Shown here: positions 11,325 to 24,560 of the stretch, in pieces
Position numbering within the stretch: position 1 is the stretch's first letter
Layout: each line of letters opens with the position of its first letter
Source: Climacium dendroides
Taxonomy: Eukaryota > Streptophyta > Bryopsida > Hypnales > Climaciaceae
Reading direction: 5' to 3'
Assembly: GCA_950106755.1 (NCBI GenBank)
Contig: OX467082.1
Span: forward strand, 12,152,001-12,216,000
DNA length: 64,000 nucleotides
The notes under the pieces: model-generated
What the model saw: only the letters and a program-made list of their open reading frames with translations
Database searches by the model: none
What the model was told of the DNA's origin: nothing
Translations under genes and position numbers: made by a program

Positions 11325-14300
11325 GCTAAACCTAGAAATTCATCTTTCCAATTCAATTGGACTTTCTTGATTTACAGAAGTAAGGACTTGCATTTAGGGT
11401 CCTTGGACCAGAATACCAGGACTAAGAGAGCAACCTTTTAACCGTTTTGAAAAGATCCTGATGCAAATACGGAGTGATCTCTAGATTTTGCTCTTAAGAC
11501 ATATGAAGGGATGCTTGTTCTGGATTCACATACATATATTGCAGGGAACAAGGTAGGAGTTTATCAACAGTTTACTTATTAATTTCCATTTAGTAAATGT
11601 TTATACATATGTATATGTTTGATTGATGAGGTACTAAAGTATATTGACCACCATATAGGGCATATAGTAGTATATTGTGGACAACATTATGGAATAGGTG
11701 GGTGAGCTGAAAGAGTCTCTTCCAGATGATTGCAAGTTGTCTCTAATGTATTGCTCTAAATGAATGCCTAAAGAAAAGATCACCGAGAATATGCGAGTTG
11801 CTTTTAGAACTGTTTGGTCTCGAGGGAACTCATAAAAACTATGATCTGCGATGTGTTGGACACTCATTATGGGTTCAATTTGTGCTCTTACAAGATTGAA
11901 GGTAAGCATGCACAAAAGACACAAGTTGTCTTGCTTTGAAGATTTTAAGTTCTCCATTGTCCTAGCTTATTCATCCTATATTTCATTTTTAAATTTGTTG
12001 TTGGCTATAGTAAATTGAGTTGAATTGCTTCTCTTATATCTTGTCTTCCTACATTGTTCTTGGAAGGGTGTTTTTGATTGTTTTTCTTGTTGATGTTGAT
12101 GAACATGTCGGGTCATTTCATATTTTAGGATTCTTATTTTGTGTGCTTGCCACAAGAACTTTTTGTCTTTCATACTCATAGTTTCTCATTGCTTAGTATT
12201 ACAGTGCAGACTATTCTTAAGTATAGACTATTATTACGATGTAAATAGATATAGTCACTAGTGTAGAACATAGATTTTAATGACATGTTGAAATAACATT
12301 ATTTTAAAAATGCCATTTCAACCACCTCTACTCAAATGATATTTTTGATACTTAAGTAGATTTTGAGTTGACCTTACTGAGAGTTTGGTAGATCTTGAGT
12401 TCAAGATCAAGACACGATTCACAATATTTTCAAAATTGGATAGACTTTAGATTACCACTACATTACAAGTTTCTTGCATGTACATTTTAAGTAGATTTTT
12501 TGAAATCTACAAGGTGCATTTGTAGATGTACAGAAGTACTTTGCATGAAGGTGGATGCAAACAATTTGCCTTCTTTTAAAAGAAATAACTAACATAGGGA
12601 ATGGCCCTCCCTGGCTACCACCTGTTGTACACCACTCACTTGCCCAAGTGCAACCTTTCCATTCATAGGGGCTCACGCATAGTGAGGTGGCATATTGTAT
12701 AAAGTAGTCTACTCTAAAACCAACCATTTAATGCTAGTCTACCTTTTTCATAGTTTTACATGAACAAAAATGTTTTTAACTCATTTTCCAAAGAAGGAAA
12801 AATAGAGGCCAAACGTAACATAAGTTGCTATATATTTTTTGAAGCATTTTTGAATTAGTTATGAATTTTCAAAGATTTCAATTGTAGGTAACCTGGGTCT
12901 CTCCAAAAGCATCCACTTGCAACTTCTAAAGAGATTTGAAGAAATTAAGGTCAACAATTGGCTCTTGCAATAAAGAATATTTTTTTCTTAATTTGAACAA
13001 TGGCTAAAGTGGTCCATTTAAGAAACTCTTCATATCCATTCAGTACCTTTTTATAGGGTCTGTTTCAAGAGGCCAGTCCATTTTAGAGCACACTACCTTA
13101 CTCGAAAAGGATCCTTTCCTTTCAAGCTGCCCCATCAAAACTTTGAACCTTTCAACTTGGACTAAGTGCCTAAACCCGTGGAGGACCAAGGCATTTTTTG
13201 GCTTGAAAATCACTCAAAATTATTTCATTCATCTAAGAAACTTAAAAAATATTTTTTAAAAATCTAACCAAAGGGTCTTGTTTCAAATTATGGGGTATGA
13301 ATTTGATGACATTTAATCCTTCAACATTAGATGGACATTCTGTATCTATGGATGACGGAGAAACTTTGTGTTGAGGACAAAAGTGCAACTATTCATCCTA
13401 TTGAATTTATATGGAAAGGGAAGATTGTCTATAGTAGTTTCTCTTCCAATGAGTGCTTTTGCATTATTTTAATCCAACAATTCACACAATGACAAAACAA
13501 ATGATTTCCTCAAGGGTTAACCATATTGATTGCAAGATATTAGCATTCACACTTAGACAAAAAAATTGAAAGGTGGTTTCCAATTTCTTCTAATTTAGAC
13601 CTCCATTTGTAGAAACTTTTTGCACTATGGACCATAAATTTAAAAGAATGTATGTCGAACATTTGAGTTTCTAGTCTAAAAAAAAAATTTAGAAAAAAAC
13701 CAATTGATTTTTATTCATTAAAAAATTGTGAATCATGAATAAGTCTAAGATTTAACAAAATATGAAATTGTTAACATCTCTTAGATGGAATTGAAACACC
13801 ATAATATCAAAGGTGAGATTGTTCTTGCTAACAAACTTAACCCTATTCAAAATGCATTGAAAAAATTGAAAAAATTGCATTCATAATTGAATTTTATAAG
13901 TTGTTTTCTGAAGAAGATGCTTCGATTGTTCAAAAAACAAGATTGTCCATAATTTTTTTCATATTTTTCCAAATAGAATGAATCAAAGGTTTAGATGTAG
14001 ATAAAATCTAATCTTTGAGGGAAATTTCTTTTTAAATTGAAGATTAAAAAAATTAAAGATTAAAAAATTTTAGTTAAAAAAAATGTTCTAGTTTCTTAAA
14101 AAATAAATATAATCACAAGTAAATATAATAGTTATTAAAATTGTTTGATTACTTTATTATAAATATAAATTATAGTAATGAAGAATACGATCTACATTCA
14201 TACTTTTAAACCTTACACAAATGAAGGTTTGATTGAAATACCTCTTTCATAGTGTTTCATAGTGTGTATATGGTATGTTCAATATTGCTTAAAGCTTGGA

Positions 14301-17300
14301 TTCTCAAATGTTGTAAAAAAATGCAATTTTGAGAACTCTATAGGATAATAAATTGGTGTACAAAATGTCAATGTCTAGTGTCTCCCATGTTTTGAAGTTC
14401 AAAAAACGTTTATGAAAATCTACCTATTTTAAAGACTTCTCATTCAACTTATGGGCAAATAGGACGACATTATAATTGTTGAACTCATGATTCTTCCACC
14501 TACTTTGTTTGGTTCTTGGTTCTTCCAAATTTTAATTATTCAATATCAACAACTATGTAACATTGTTCATTATCAATCCCTTTGTGAATGTTGTAATTAT
14601 ATTTCATGGTCAGTGTAGGAAATGTTCATATTTTCTTCTTGTTTTATATATGCTTTTAGAAAAAAATTAATCACCTTGACAATTGCCTTTTTCCTTGGTC
14701 TTCCTTCATATATATATGTTAGAATATTGCTTGTACCTTGACAATTTACAATTTTAATCATCCTACATCTATGTTTTTCAACCAACTTGTTTTTATAAAT
14801 TTTAACCCCTAAAGTCCCAAGGCCAATTTTCTGCTCAAATCCATCCAAAGTTGCCAAGTTTGTTGTATTTGTAAGAAAAAATAATATAATATTTTTTTAT
14901 TAGAATCTCAAATTTCATGAAGTTTAACCATAAGGATCAGAAGATGTAAGTATTTACAGTTGAAAAAAAACGCTTTCTGAAGTCTAGGTTGTAATTTCAA
15001 ATGACTTTGATTGCCATTTAAAAAAAATTGATTACAGACTTTGACTTTAAAATTTTCGATGTTGAAGAATTCAGTTGAGATTCTAGAGAGAAAATCACAC
15101 AAACACACTTCATTTTCATTCTTTAAAACATTGTTAAGTAGAAGTAAGTACAAGATTGGAAGAAAAACTAAACCATTAATAACTCTAAGATGGGATTGAA
15201 ACATAATAATTCCAACAATGAGATTGATTAAGCAAGCAAAATCAACCTTATTTACCATTTTTTTTGAAAAATTATAAAAAATGTACAAAATGATTTTGAC
15301 TTTTTGTGATTTTTTTGTACTACCCACCGACCTCCATTATCAGCTTATTACGCCATAACCTTTGCTCCTAGACACCAATTGAATTAAAAATTAAATTCCC
15401 TAAAAGCTCATGTGTTTGTCTAACTTCCTAAAAAGTTTCAAAAAAGTCAAATGAATATTGAGACTGTATGAGCCTACCTAAAGTTGTATTTTGACATCCG
15501 TATTCCGTAGGGCCAAAGGAACTTTCACGATTAAAAGTATTATATTATTTCATAAATTTAAAGGAAGATTCTTCTATCAAGGTTTTTTCTTGAAATCTAG
15601 CTGAATTTGTTGAAGACAATCCTTTACTTTCATTTTGTACTTATTCAACTTGGTGTCATTTCCTAAAATGAAATATAAATAAACTTCCTACTTTTAGTGT
15701 CCTTGACATATCTATTCTCAAAGTAAAAATAATTTATTAAGATATAAAAATGGACCATTTCATTATTGCATATTACACTAGGTTGAGATAATTTTAGAGT
15801 TTAATTAGTTTTTAAGAGTTTTTTGTATACATTTAAAATCAAAATTTTGGCCTACTCAATGAACTTGATAACAACTACACTTCACTATATGGTTTCATTT
15901 TCTCCACATGATTGTAAATAATGAATATTAGTAGTAAAATATAATCTATGATAATTTTTGAATGATTATTTTGTATTCACTAGCAATGAAGTAGAGAGAA
16001 TGGTAATTTATTTCCTTGATTCCCAAGGGAAGCACTACAATGGAAGTTCATGAGTGAGGAGCAACCAGATTTTGAACCCCCTATATTATATCCTAAAATT
16101 TTATTTTTTTTCTAAAAGAAAATATGAATAGATTTTCTTACTTTGAAAGTTTATATTCTATATTATTGTTATTTTTTATGTTAATAATAATTATTTACAA
16201 ATTTTAGAAGAAAAAAGATACACTATAAAGCTAAAAATAACTTTCACATCCCTATATTATATAAGAAAAAAAATTTGAAAAATGAAAAAAAATTCTATAA
16301 AATAGCTTTCTACTAGAAGTTTATTTTGGTTGAATATTGATACAATAATCATGTTCATGTGATCTCTATAAATATTTTAGTTGAAAAACATGCCATTTTA
16401 GTTCATTTTTCAATCCTTTCTAGACAATATATCACATGTTATTTAGGATTGAAATTTTTGGCAATAGAAACCTTTAGAAATTGTTAAACAAAGCTCAAAA
16501 TTGTAGGTTGAAATTATAGTTTAGAAAGTAATTAGGAAAAGTAGAAATGGGTAGTTAGGATTTGGTCGCTCCTCACCCATGAACTTCCTGTATATTGCAT
16601 TTTCTGTGCCTTGATTAGTGTTAATAGTTTATATGTATTGGACTAACTTCTGTCAACAAGTGACCATATTATTCTTTTTTAAATGTATGTATTTGTATAC
16701 AAGAAGATTCTATGAGCCCTCTTTAAAAGGATTGAAATGACATGTAAAATTTATTCAACTCAACAAATAAGATAAAACTTTTGAAAAATGTTTGCTAAGT
16801 ATAAAACACTAGTCTTATAGGAGGTTCATTAAATACAATTGGTTAAAAAGTAAGATGGAGTTGCCAAAATATTTTTATTTGAAACTGAACAAACTAGTCA
16901 TGTGCATGAAAATTAAATACATTTCAAACACATATACAACAAAATATTCTTCATTGAGTTAATTCTTACCCTTTATAATTATTTTTCACTTTATTATTTA
17001 ATGTGCATGAAATTATGCTATTTGGGTAGAGTCAAAAGAATGGAAAATGTTCAATTCTACTACATAATAATATGCATGTAGTTGAAACTATGTTTTGGAA
17101 TTGAATGTTGTAGCCTATAAAACCTTGGTTTGACAAATAAGAGGTGAACCAAAAAAAGACTTCAACCATAAAGTTGATCCATGACATACAACAAACTAGC
17201 AATTGAGCAAATTCTCTTTGATCTAAATTTGATGAGAATAAATACATGAAGTTTGAAATGTACTTTTACTTGCCCTTTATGATGCATATTTGTATAAAAT

Positions 17301-19400
17301 ACTAACAAGTGTGAAGAGGGCTACAAGCATTAAGGAGTTCAATATACTAGCTATACAAGCATACTTTGAAAGTTTGGATTTTCTTTTGTTTTTTCTAAAT
17401 ATATTTCAATTACAGATTTGTTTTTTTTATTACAATGTCCAATATGATGTACATATTCTAAGGTGCCAAAACAAATACAAAGATGAAAAGGGACTATGGC
17501 TTCACATATTTTCAAAATCATTTTTTATGTCCAATTATAAAAGTGATATAAATAGAATACAAACACAAATGTTGTTAAAATTGAAAAATAGGAAAAAAGT
17601 TAAAGGAACAAAATGGAAACTAGCCATTTGCAAAAACGTTTTGGAGATGGTGAATTACCAAAAGAACCACCAAAATAATGTTTTATGTGTTTTGCAATGC
17701 GTCTCTAACAAGATCACTTTGTGGACTTCCACACCTCATAAAATTAAGTATTTTTGAAATTCCTTTGTACAACATCTAGAAATATACTTGAAGACTTTTT
17801 CCATGAAATTTCAGCTCAAAATTCCTTTTTATGGGTACTTAATAGTATTGAAAACCCCCAAATTGGGAAGTGTGACATAAAATTGGGAGATATTTTTAGA
17901 TGGTAATTTTTTTTAAATTACTAAAAATTAGATAAGGTAAATAATAGATATGAATACCTTGCCTGTATTTGAGTCATGAAAGAACCAAAATGCAAAAGTT
18001 ATAGCAAAAAAACTAATCAATATACAAGGTGTAATGAAAAATAATACAAGTGTTTCTTGCAATCACCCAAAACTCTTGTGGGAAGATTTCTAAACAATTT
18101 ACTTAAATCCTACAAATAATGAAAATGGCCAATATGAAAACTTGGACTTGGTATTTTATTCCTTTGTGACAGGGGGGCTAAGGTGTATTTGTTTTTAATA
18201 TTTTTTGCAAATGAAGCTCTTCATTTTGAATCACAAAAAATGTAAAAATTTAAAAATAGGAAGATTGTACTAATTTATAGTGTTGATATTAGAGTTAATT
18301 GTAAAGTGTGCGTAATATTGGGAGTTTGGGAAAAGTATAGGTCAAAATTCCTTGGGACACCAAAACTCAATGCTAAGGTAGGATGTCTAAAAAAGTGCCT
18401 AGGCTCTAAAATCACCCACCTCTTGAAATGTACACCGTTTGTACATGTTAATTTTCCACTGTATAAACAATGTACAAATAGTGTACATTTAGAGGAGATG
18501 GGCAATTTTAGAGTGATATTGCATTTTGACTAAAACATTCATAACTAATCTCTCAAAGTTCCAAAAAATATGAAATGACTTGGGTTAGGTGTCAATTTCT
18601 CTTGTCTTTCAAGGAAAATTTACAAAAAAAAAATTCAAAAACGATGAAAGCCTCACCATCCCATTACCCAATATCGGGTATTAGCTCGGGTGTTCACGAT
18701 AATAGAAATCCCCAACTAAAGCTCCTCTCTAAACCTCTAGCCTGACTCTAAATCCAAACCAAGTAGCTTTCCGAATCCTCCTTTGACCTTGACCTGAAAT
18801 CCCGATTCTGTTTTTTCCAAACCTTAGATGCTCCGAACCTCTGAGCTCTGACACTGCCCACCGCATTCCTAGACCAACTAGAGCACGGTATAATCTCCAA
18901 CCCTTCGTATTCTCAAACCTAAACCTAGACTACATTCCCTTTTGAACCTTAGGCTCGTTACTGAGTCTGTACCTCGTCACCCTAAAGACAACAAGTATTA
19001 GTTTGATGACAACAAGTGTCGGCCGGAATCCCTATTTGTCATGCCCGTAGGGACTTGCATACTACTCCAGCATTTTGCATCAACATACCAAAACTCTTTC
19101 TATCGAGCAACTCAACTAAGTTTCATTCTCTTAGAGTAAGTTGTCCTAAGTTTGAACTCCGTAGGATCTGTAATCATCATCTTTCCTTGCACGTTCTCAC
19201 TCTCATCATATACTTGAGTTTCATCTCTAATTTTTCTGTGCCTGATTTAGCTTTGAATTTCTTGATTTAGTTCTTGGTTTTGTAAGGACTTTGTGGATGT
19301 ACAGTGCAACTTAGTTTTGCTTCACAACTAGTTGAATGCTATGTTTGAAAGCCCTAGCCTTGTGAGGAATGACGCATCGTTGCTGAAGCTTCATTGATGA
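11325..19400. other. AT-rich spacer, unit A, no recognisable gene
   Basis: This region is very AT-rich and matches 39249-47370 of the second unit almost throughout, with scattered substitutions and small indels. Short open frames occur, and the longest (17290-17757 plus, 155 codons) is also open in the other unit, but it resembles nothing I know and its composition is that of the surrounding DNA. A short foldback with TTGAAAT/ATTTCAA-type ends lies near 12287-12330. I see no tRNA, promoter or transposon ends that I can support. Confidence 0.5.
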
Positions 19401-19410
19401 ATGCTAATGA

Positions 19411-19692
19411 TTGTCTATGTGGTTGGGTGGTGCCTTGAGATTGATTCAAGGAATTCTTGAGAACTTGTTGATTTGTTGTGATCTGCCGAAAGCCTTGGGT
19501 AGTTGGATCCAAGTAACTTTCGAGCGTCTTTGGAAGGGAAAGATAGTAGTTTGTTATAGTTGCAAGGAGCACAGCTGCAAGCAAAGTGCTACCAATCTTG
19601 AGGAATGCACCATAAACATAAATAGGAGCAAGGAGGAAGCACTTAGAGTGTCCACATCTTTCAACGAAGGCATGTCACCAGAGTCGAAGTGA
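19411..19692 (+). pseudogene. Retroelement zinc-knuckle-like fragment, unit A
   Basis: A 93-codon frame reads LICCDLPKALGSWIQVTFER followed by LWKGKIVVCYSCKEHSCKQ and LEECTI. The LPKALG-WI-VTFERL ... CYSC arrangement resembles the CCHC knuckle (zf-CCHC_4 type) that follows a DUF4283-like region in plant LINE-type ORF1 proteins, but the knuckle spacing is degraded. No reverse transcriptase lies beside it. The homologous stretch in the second unit is at 50938-51176, behind the 3.54-kb insertion. The family call is weak. Confidence 0.35.
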
Positions 19693-20043
19693 TTTGAAGT
19701 GGGTGATTTGTGGCTAGTAATTTATAAAGTTATTCTTTCTGGAGTGACTAGCAGTTTGTGTTTTAGTAGGTGTGGTAAAGAGTCCGGTATTCATCATGAG
19801 AGATTGGTGATAAACCTTATCAAGTTTGTTATTGCCAAACATTGGATCTGTCTTGTTGCAAATCTATGAATTTTTGGATTTGTGGAACGGCCATTGTAGA
19901 GAGTCTTTTAGGGGTTACTCACACTGAAATTTTTGGGACGCACTAGGATTTATTGTATGCTCGCACTAAAAATTTCTCAGCTAGTGTGAGTCATCCTAAA
20001 GTTTTTTGTTTGTACCATGTGTAATGGAGTGGAGAATTTCCTT

Positions 20044-20691
20044 CACTAGAAGAAAACCCTATTGATGTTTATGTTCACCCTTGATGTTTTCTTGTTTGGT
20101 GACCATATTTCCATGTCTATTATAGTTGCAATGGCAATCACGTTTACAAGCATGTTATAGCAAACAATCCATGGCATTTGAAACATGATTGTTGAACGAG
20201 CCAATGTTGCATCTTCATCTTGTTGTTAGACTCGTTTAGTGGAACATAAATGAAACACAAAATTTTGGCAAGCTTTGCCATCGTGGACAATGACATCCTC
20301 CTAGTAGTACATTTTGTCAACATTTATAGTATATGCACAACAATTTTCATTTAGAATTTTTTTATTTTTTATTTGCCGTGGATGACATCGTTATATTCTG
20401 CTTGGAATCTATGTTTGACACGTGCTAATGAGTTTGTTTTTTTTAGAAACCCAAATCCGTTTCTAACGTTGAATGTTGTTTACCTATGTTGTAGAGAGCG
20501 TTTTGTGAAACACAACAATGTTTTTCTTTACATTCTTTTGTTAACAAGAAACAAATTTCTCGTGTTGTATAAGACTTTGTGGTATTCACCTATACATTGG
20601 CATGTATTACAGTCCATTATATGACAACGTGCACCTCTTGCTAGAGTAGGGCAAAGTCCATGCCTTTCGCTAGAGTAAGACGTTGAGTTTC
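20044..20691 (-). mobile_element. Partial CACTA element, one terminus only
   Basis: The segment begins CACTAGAAGAAAACCC at 20044, straight after the unit-A sequence ATTTCCTT (the other unit continues ATTTCCTTGCAACC without it). It is nearly identical to 20943-21590 and to the reverse complement of 1490-2005. It breaks off at about 20691 where TNL 3'-flank sequence begins, so the opposite terminus has been deleted. By analogy with 1-2005, this terminus is the 3' end of an element read on the minus strand. Confidence 0.75.
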
Positions 20692-20942
20692 AAAAATTTA
20701 CTAGCGAAAATAGACTTATTCGATGACATGTCATGGCTACTTGATACCTCATCTACTATCACATGTGATGTTGAATGTCATGCACAACATCCAAATCCAA
20801 AATGTATCAAAGAGGACAACTTTACCCTTAATGTAACAAAAAGTATAGTTTTTTTTAGTTTTTTTGGATGCTTCCGAATGAATTCAATAGCTTTTCAAGC
20901 TTGGAACAACCAACCAATTCGAACACCTCCAAGAAATTCAAT
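20692..20942 (-). pseudogene. Relic of TNL copy 2: 3' flank plus fragment of an LRR unit
   Basis: 20692-20860 matches 60865-61030, the 3' flank of the third TNL locus (shared words such as TGGCTACTTGATACCTCATC against ATAGCTACTTGATACCTCAT). 20872-20942 is an LRR unit seen from the antisense side (AAGCTTGGAACAACC, then ACACCTCCAAG). It stops at the CACTA terminus at 20943, and the same LRR unit resumes at 28384 beyond the transposon. It is therefore the severed 3' end of the copy 2 LRR tract. About 1.3-1.7 kb is missing between flank and LRR compared with the third locus. Confidence 0.75.
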
Positions 20943-22189
20943 CACTAGAAGAAAACCCTATTGAAGTTCATGTTCACCCTTGATGTTTTCTTGTTTGGTG
21001 ACCATATTTCCATGTCTATTATAGTTGACAATGACAATCACATTTACAAGCATGTTATAGCAAACAATCCATGGTATTTAAAATGTAATTGTCGGATGAG
21101 TCAATTTTGTGTCTTCATCTTGCTGTTAGACTTGTTTAGTAAATATAAATGAAACACAAAATTCTGGTAAGTTTTGCCATCATGGACAATGACGTCCTCA
21201 TGGCAGTACATTTTGTCAACATTTATAGTATATGCACAACAATTTCCATTTAGAATTCATTTATTTTTTATTTGCCGTGGATGACATCGTTATATTCTGC
21301 TTGGAATCTATGTTTGACATGTGCTAATGAGTTTGTTTTTTTTAGAAACCCAAATCCGTTTCTAACGTTGAATGTTGTTTACCTATGTTGTAGAAAGCGT
21401 TTTGTGAAACGCAACAATGTTTTTCTTTACATTCTTTTGTTAACAAGAAACAAATTTCTCGTGTTGTATAAGACTTTGTGGTGTTCACCTATACATTGGC
21501 ATTTATTACAGTCCGTTATGTGACAATGTGCACCTCTTGCTAGAGTAGGGCAAAGTCCATGCCTCTCGCTAGAGTAGGACGCTAAGTTTCAAAGAGTGCG
21601 GGGTCACCCCAAACTAGGTTGAACTTTGTGCTGTGTCTGCTGTCTTTTATATCCTGTGTTTAAGAGCCTTGCATAGTGAGTAGGATTTGCAATCGGACGT
21701 TGGCAATTTCAAATATGGAGGTGGTGGTGCCCATGAACCGGCCATAATCAATCTTGTTGTTTCTGTAACAACATCATCTTGGTGGGTTTGCTTCATAGTA
21801 CTCTATCAAGTTAGTTTGTAAGATTGTGCTCCCCAGAAACTTCCGATGCTCACACAATGTAAGCATTGCATATCTGAGTCTCTAGGATTTTACATTTTAG
21901 TTCCTTACAGTTCCTTAAATCTATTGCACTGAATTGTTGTTTGTGCAATAATTTTAATATAAATCACCAGCCCTAGGGTTTCCAGGCACGTAATCTATTT
22001 TCTAGCGAAGAGTTTGGCTACTTTAACATAGGGATCCATTACTTCGTTCCATGGTGACGATGTCTATGTTTTGCTTCATGTTCTTTATGTTTAGAGGTCG
22101 CAAATTTTGGACATGGCAAAAGAAATATGATCTAGTTTTGAAGCATTGGAGTTAGGTACTTAACAAAGACATGTTTACAACATCATACA

Positions 22190-22248
22190 ATAGTGTAGGA
22201 TTCAAATTCATGCCTTTTTGCAAGGCATAAATTTGAATCCTACACTAT
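22190..22248. repeat. 59-bp hairpin with 27-bp arms
   Basis: The left arm 22190-22216 and right arm 22222-22248 are complementary at 26 of 27 positions, with a 5-base loop. The arms read ATAGTGTAGGATTCAAATT and onward. It lies within the 7.44-kb CACTA element. It may be the core of a small foldback or an siRNA source; there is no sign of coding. Confidence 0.85.
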
Positions 22249-24379
22249 CATATGACAGCATGAGGTCCAATTTAGGTCAATTGGCTCGTCAGGGTTGGGA
22301 GAAATGAAAGTATCTGGACAATATAGCCCCCAAATTGTCTATACACAGTCGGGAATAAATTTCAATAGATATATAACTTGAAAACATAACAAGAACACAA
22401 CCACAATATGCAACAAAGGCTTAAGCTCCAAAGTGTTGTAAATGATAGAAAACATGGCTAATGATTAATAATGTTTTGTGAAAGGCTTAGCGGTAGTTAT
22501 CATATTCTTAGGATGTGGTGATGTGGTGGTATTTGGATGAATTAGAAGATTAGTTAGTAATTCGGCTGAAAGGTTGGTTGGTCTTTGCTATTTTTTTGTG
22601 TGGTGATGAATTCTACATATGAAGTTCAGAGGGGAATTAATCTTAGCACATTCAATTCAGTCTCTGTAGTTGTCATGTATAAGGTTGAAATGTAGAGAGT
22701 GTATGATGCTGTGGAAAAGGGTGGACATTCATAGAAGATGCAATAGTGGTCAAAGAAGCGAAGTTGGCACTTGCCCTTTAGTATATGTAGGATGGTATAA
22801 GATAGTTCATAGAAAGGTATAGTCAATTCTTCCTATGAAGACACTCCAATGAGGTGGTAGGGGTCTTTCTTGTGTAAGAAAGAATGCTATGAAGTTCAAG
22901 ACTAACTTCCTTCAGATGTGTTCATTGTTCAAGAAGTTCAGGTTAATGATGGATATAGAAGTAGTTCGATGTACAAAGTATGTGTGGCCAGTACTAGAAA
23001 AAATAGCTATGTTGAAAAGGCGATAGGTATGACAATCGTCTAATTAAAAAAATGCATAGATTGAATTTAGGGGAAATTTTGTGGATGTGTTTGATAATCC
23101 CTTTTCTACATGTTAGGGTTGTATCATACGGAGTTCACATGTTGTAGACCTTCTAAGCACGGTATGATGAAATTTATGAAGTTTTGGTGAGGTTTTGTAA
23201 TTTATGTACAAGGAATGTATAAGGAATTCTGAAATTTGGAGAGGTTGGGAACTTACTGAGGAATTAAGAAGTGTTTGTTAATGAATTGTTTATGATTGGT
23301 GAATTTTGACGAAGTCGCTACAAGAGGACATTAATGGAGCTTAATGATTTTGAAGTTTCTGTGGATGAATAGCTGATGATGATGAAGGTACGTAATCAAA
23401 TTGTGTTTAGACCCAACACAATTACATTTACAATGACCGTTTTATTTTCAAGGTACCCATTGTAAATGCTATAAATGTTGTATTAAATGAATACCTTTTA
23501 TGTTCGTGTCCACGAAGACTGAACTTAATAGAATGATGTTGATGTCCATCAATTATCTTCCTTGGAAGAAAAAAACTAATTAGATGCTAGAAAACAGGAA
23601 AATTGTAAATGGAGATATGGTTACAGAAATCAGTTATGTATGACTACTTGTGTCTCGTGAAGAATATATGGAGGTTTGTGGAGTTTGTAGTCCCAATTTC
23701 ATAAACAAAGTTGTATAAAAAATAATTAGAAAAGGTTTCTAATGTTATACTTTTGTAAGACTTATTTGGAGTGTACATTGAGGGTAGTGCATGTATGACA
23801 TGCAAGGGGAGAGTAGTGAACCTTTGAATATTTTTTGTAATGAATTTATGACTAGTGTGTTGTAGGTAGAAGAGGTAGGTTGTACAATGCGAAGAACTTG
23901 TTTAATTATTTTGGTGAAAGTAGGAAAGTGATTGCTATATATAAAGAGGAATATGAGAATTCTAATGAGATGGCATGTAGTGTACATACTAATATCACGG
24001 AATGGCAATGAATAACAATATGTATATGTGAAACCCTTGAGGTTTCTCATTGTTTTGCCACAGACCACCATTGCATTGTAGAAAAGAAGGTTCATATTTT
24101 TTCGAAAAAACTAGGTGAAGGGTAGGAGAAGTAGGCAAATTGTGATGACACACTACTTGATGTTGATGTAGATGAAAACAATGATTATTGCATGCATATG
24201 GCTATGCAACTTAACATGTGAATTTTTTGGATTATTTTCTTGCAGACCTTGTACGCATTGTAGGGAAGAAGGCAGTGTTGCTGATGAAGGGTCCATTGAT
24301 GACTATGAGAAAACAAGAATGGAAATATAGTGATTGTCCGAGGTTAAAAAGAGGACAACGGGCAGGTAGTGACTTCTAA

Positions 24380-24560
24380 AAGCTTATATGGCATCTGACG
24401 TGGCATGATGACATGGAAATTGGGTGATGTGGACATGGGTGATGACGTGGCATGCCACGTTAGCATACTTGGCCTATCCATGTTCCGATCTTGAATGTCT
24501 CCGTGGATGTCACAAGTGACGTACTAACGTCCACATTGACGTCACTTCTAGCGTCAACAT
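24380..24560. repeat. ACGTGGCAT-rich block, inverted partner at about 27340-27460
   Basis: GACGTGGCATGCCACGTTAGC and related words here recur in reverse complement near 27360-27450 (CCACGTTAGC, GGCATGCCACGTCAATTACACG). The pair sits about 2.8 kb apart within the 7.44-kb CACTA element. The right member lies about 260 bp inside a CACTATAAGAAAAC terminus at 27718. This suggests subterminal repeats of a nested CACTA element, but I cannot find its left end. Confidence 0.4.

Larger units (their letters stand above)
2006..20043. repeat. Tandem duplication unit A: TNL copy 1 plus 5' spacer
   Basis: The sequence from the LRR end of copy 1 through 20043 corresponds to 28384-51541. Matching landmarks are the TIR exons (5682 and 34992), the L35a-like exon (8748 and 37640), the 155-codon frame (17290 and 45228) and the zinc-knuckle fragment (19428 and 50938). 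The offset falls from about 29,310 to 28,892 to 27,938 because of indels and the hAT insertion. The match stops at 20043, exactly where a CACTA terminus starts. Confidence 0.88.

Noticed and set aside
17290..17757. 155-codon plus frame, also open at 45228-45695
   Set aside because: It lies in AT-rich duplicated spacer, resembles no family I know, and has replacement changes between the copies. Conservation is explained by recent duplication.
22988..24344. Possible CACTA element from TACTAGAAAAAATAG to ATATAGTG
   Set aside because: The first base is wrong, the termini do not match each other, and the flanks (CAG and ATT) do not agree.
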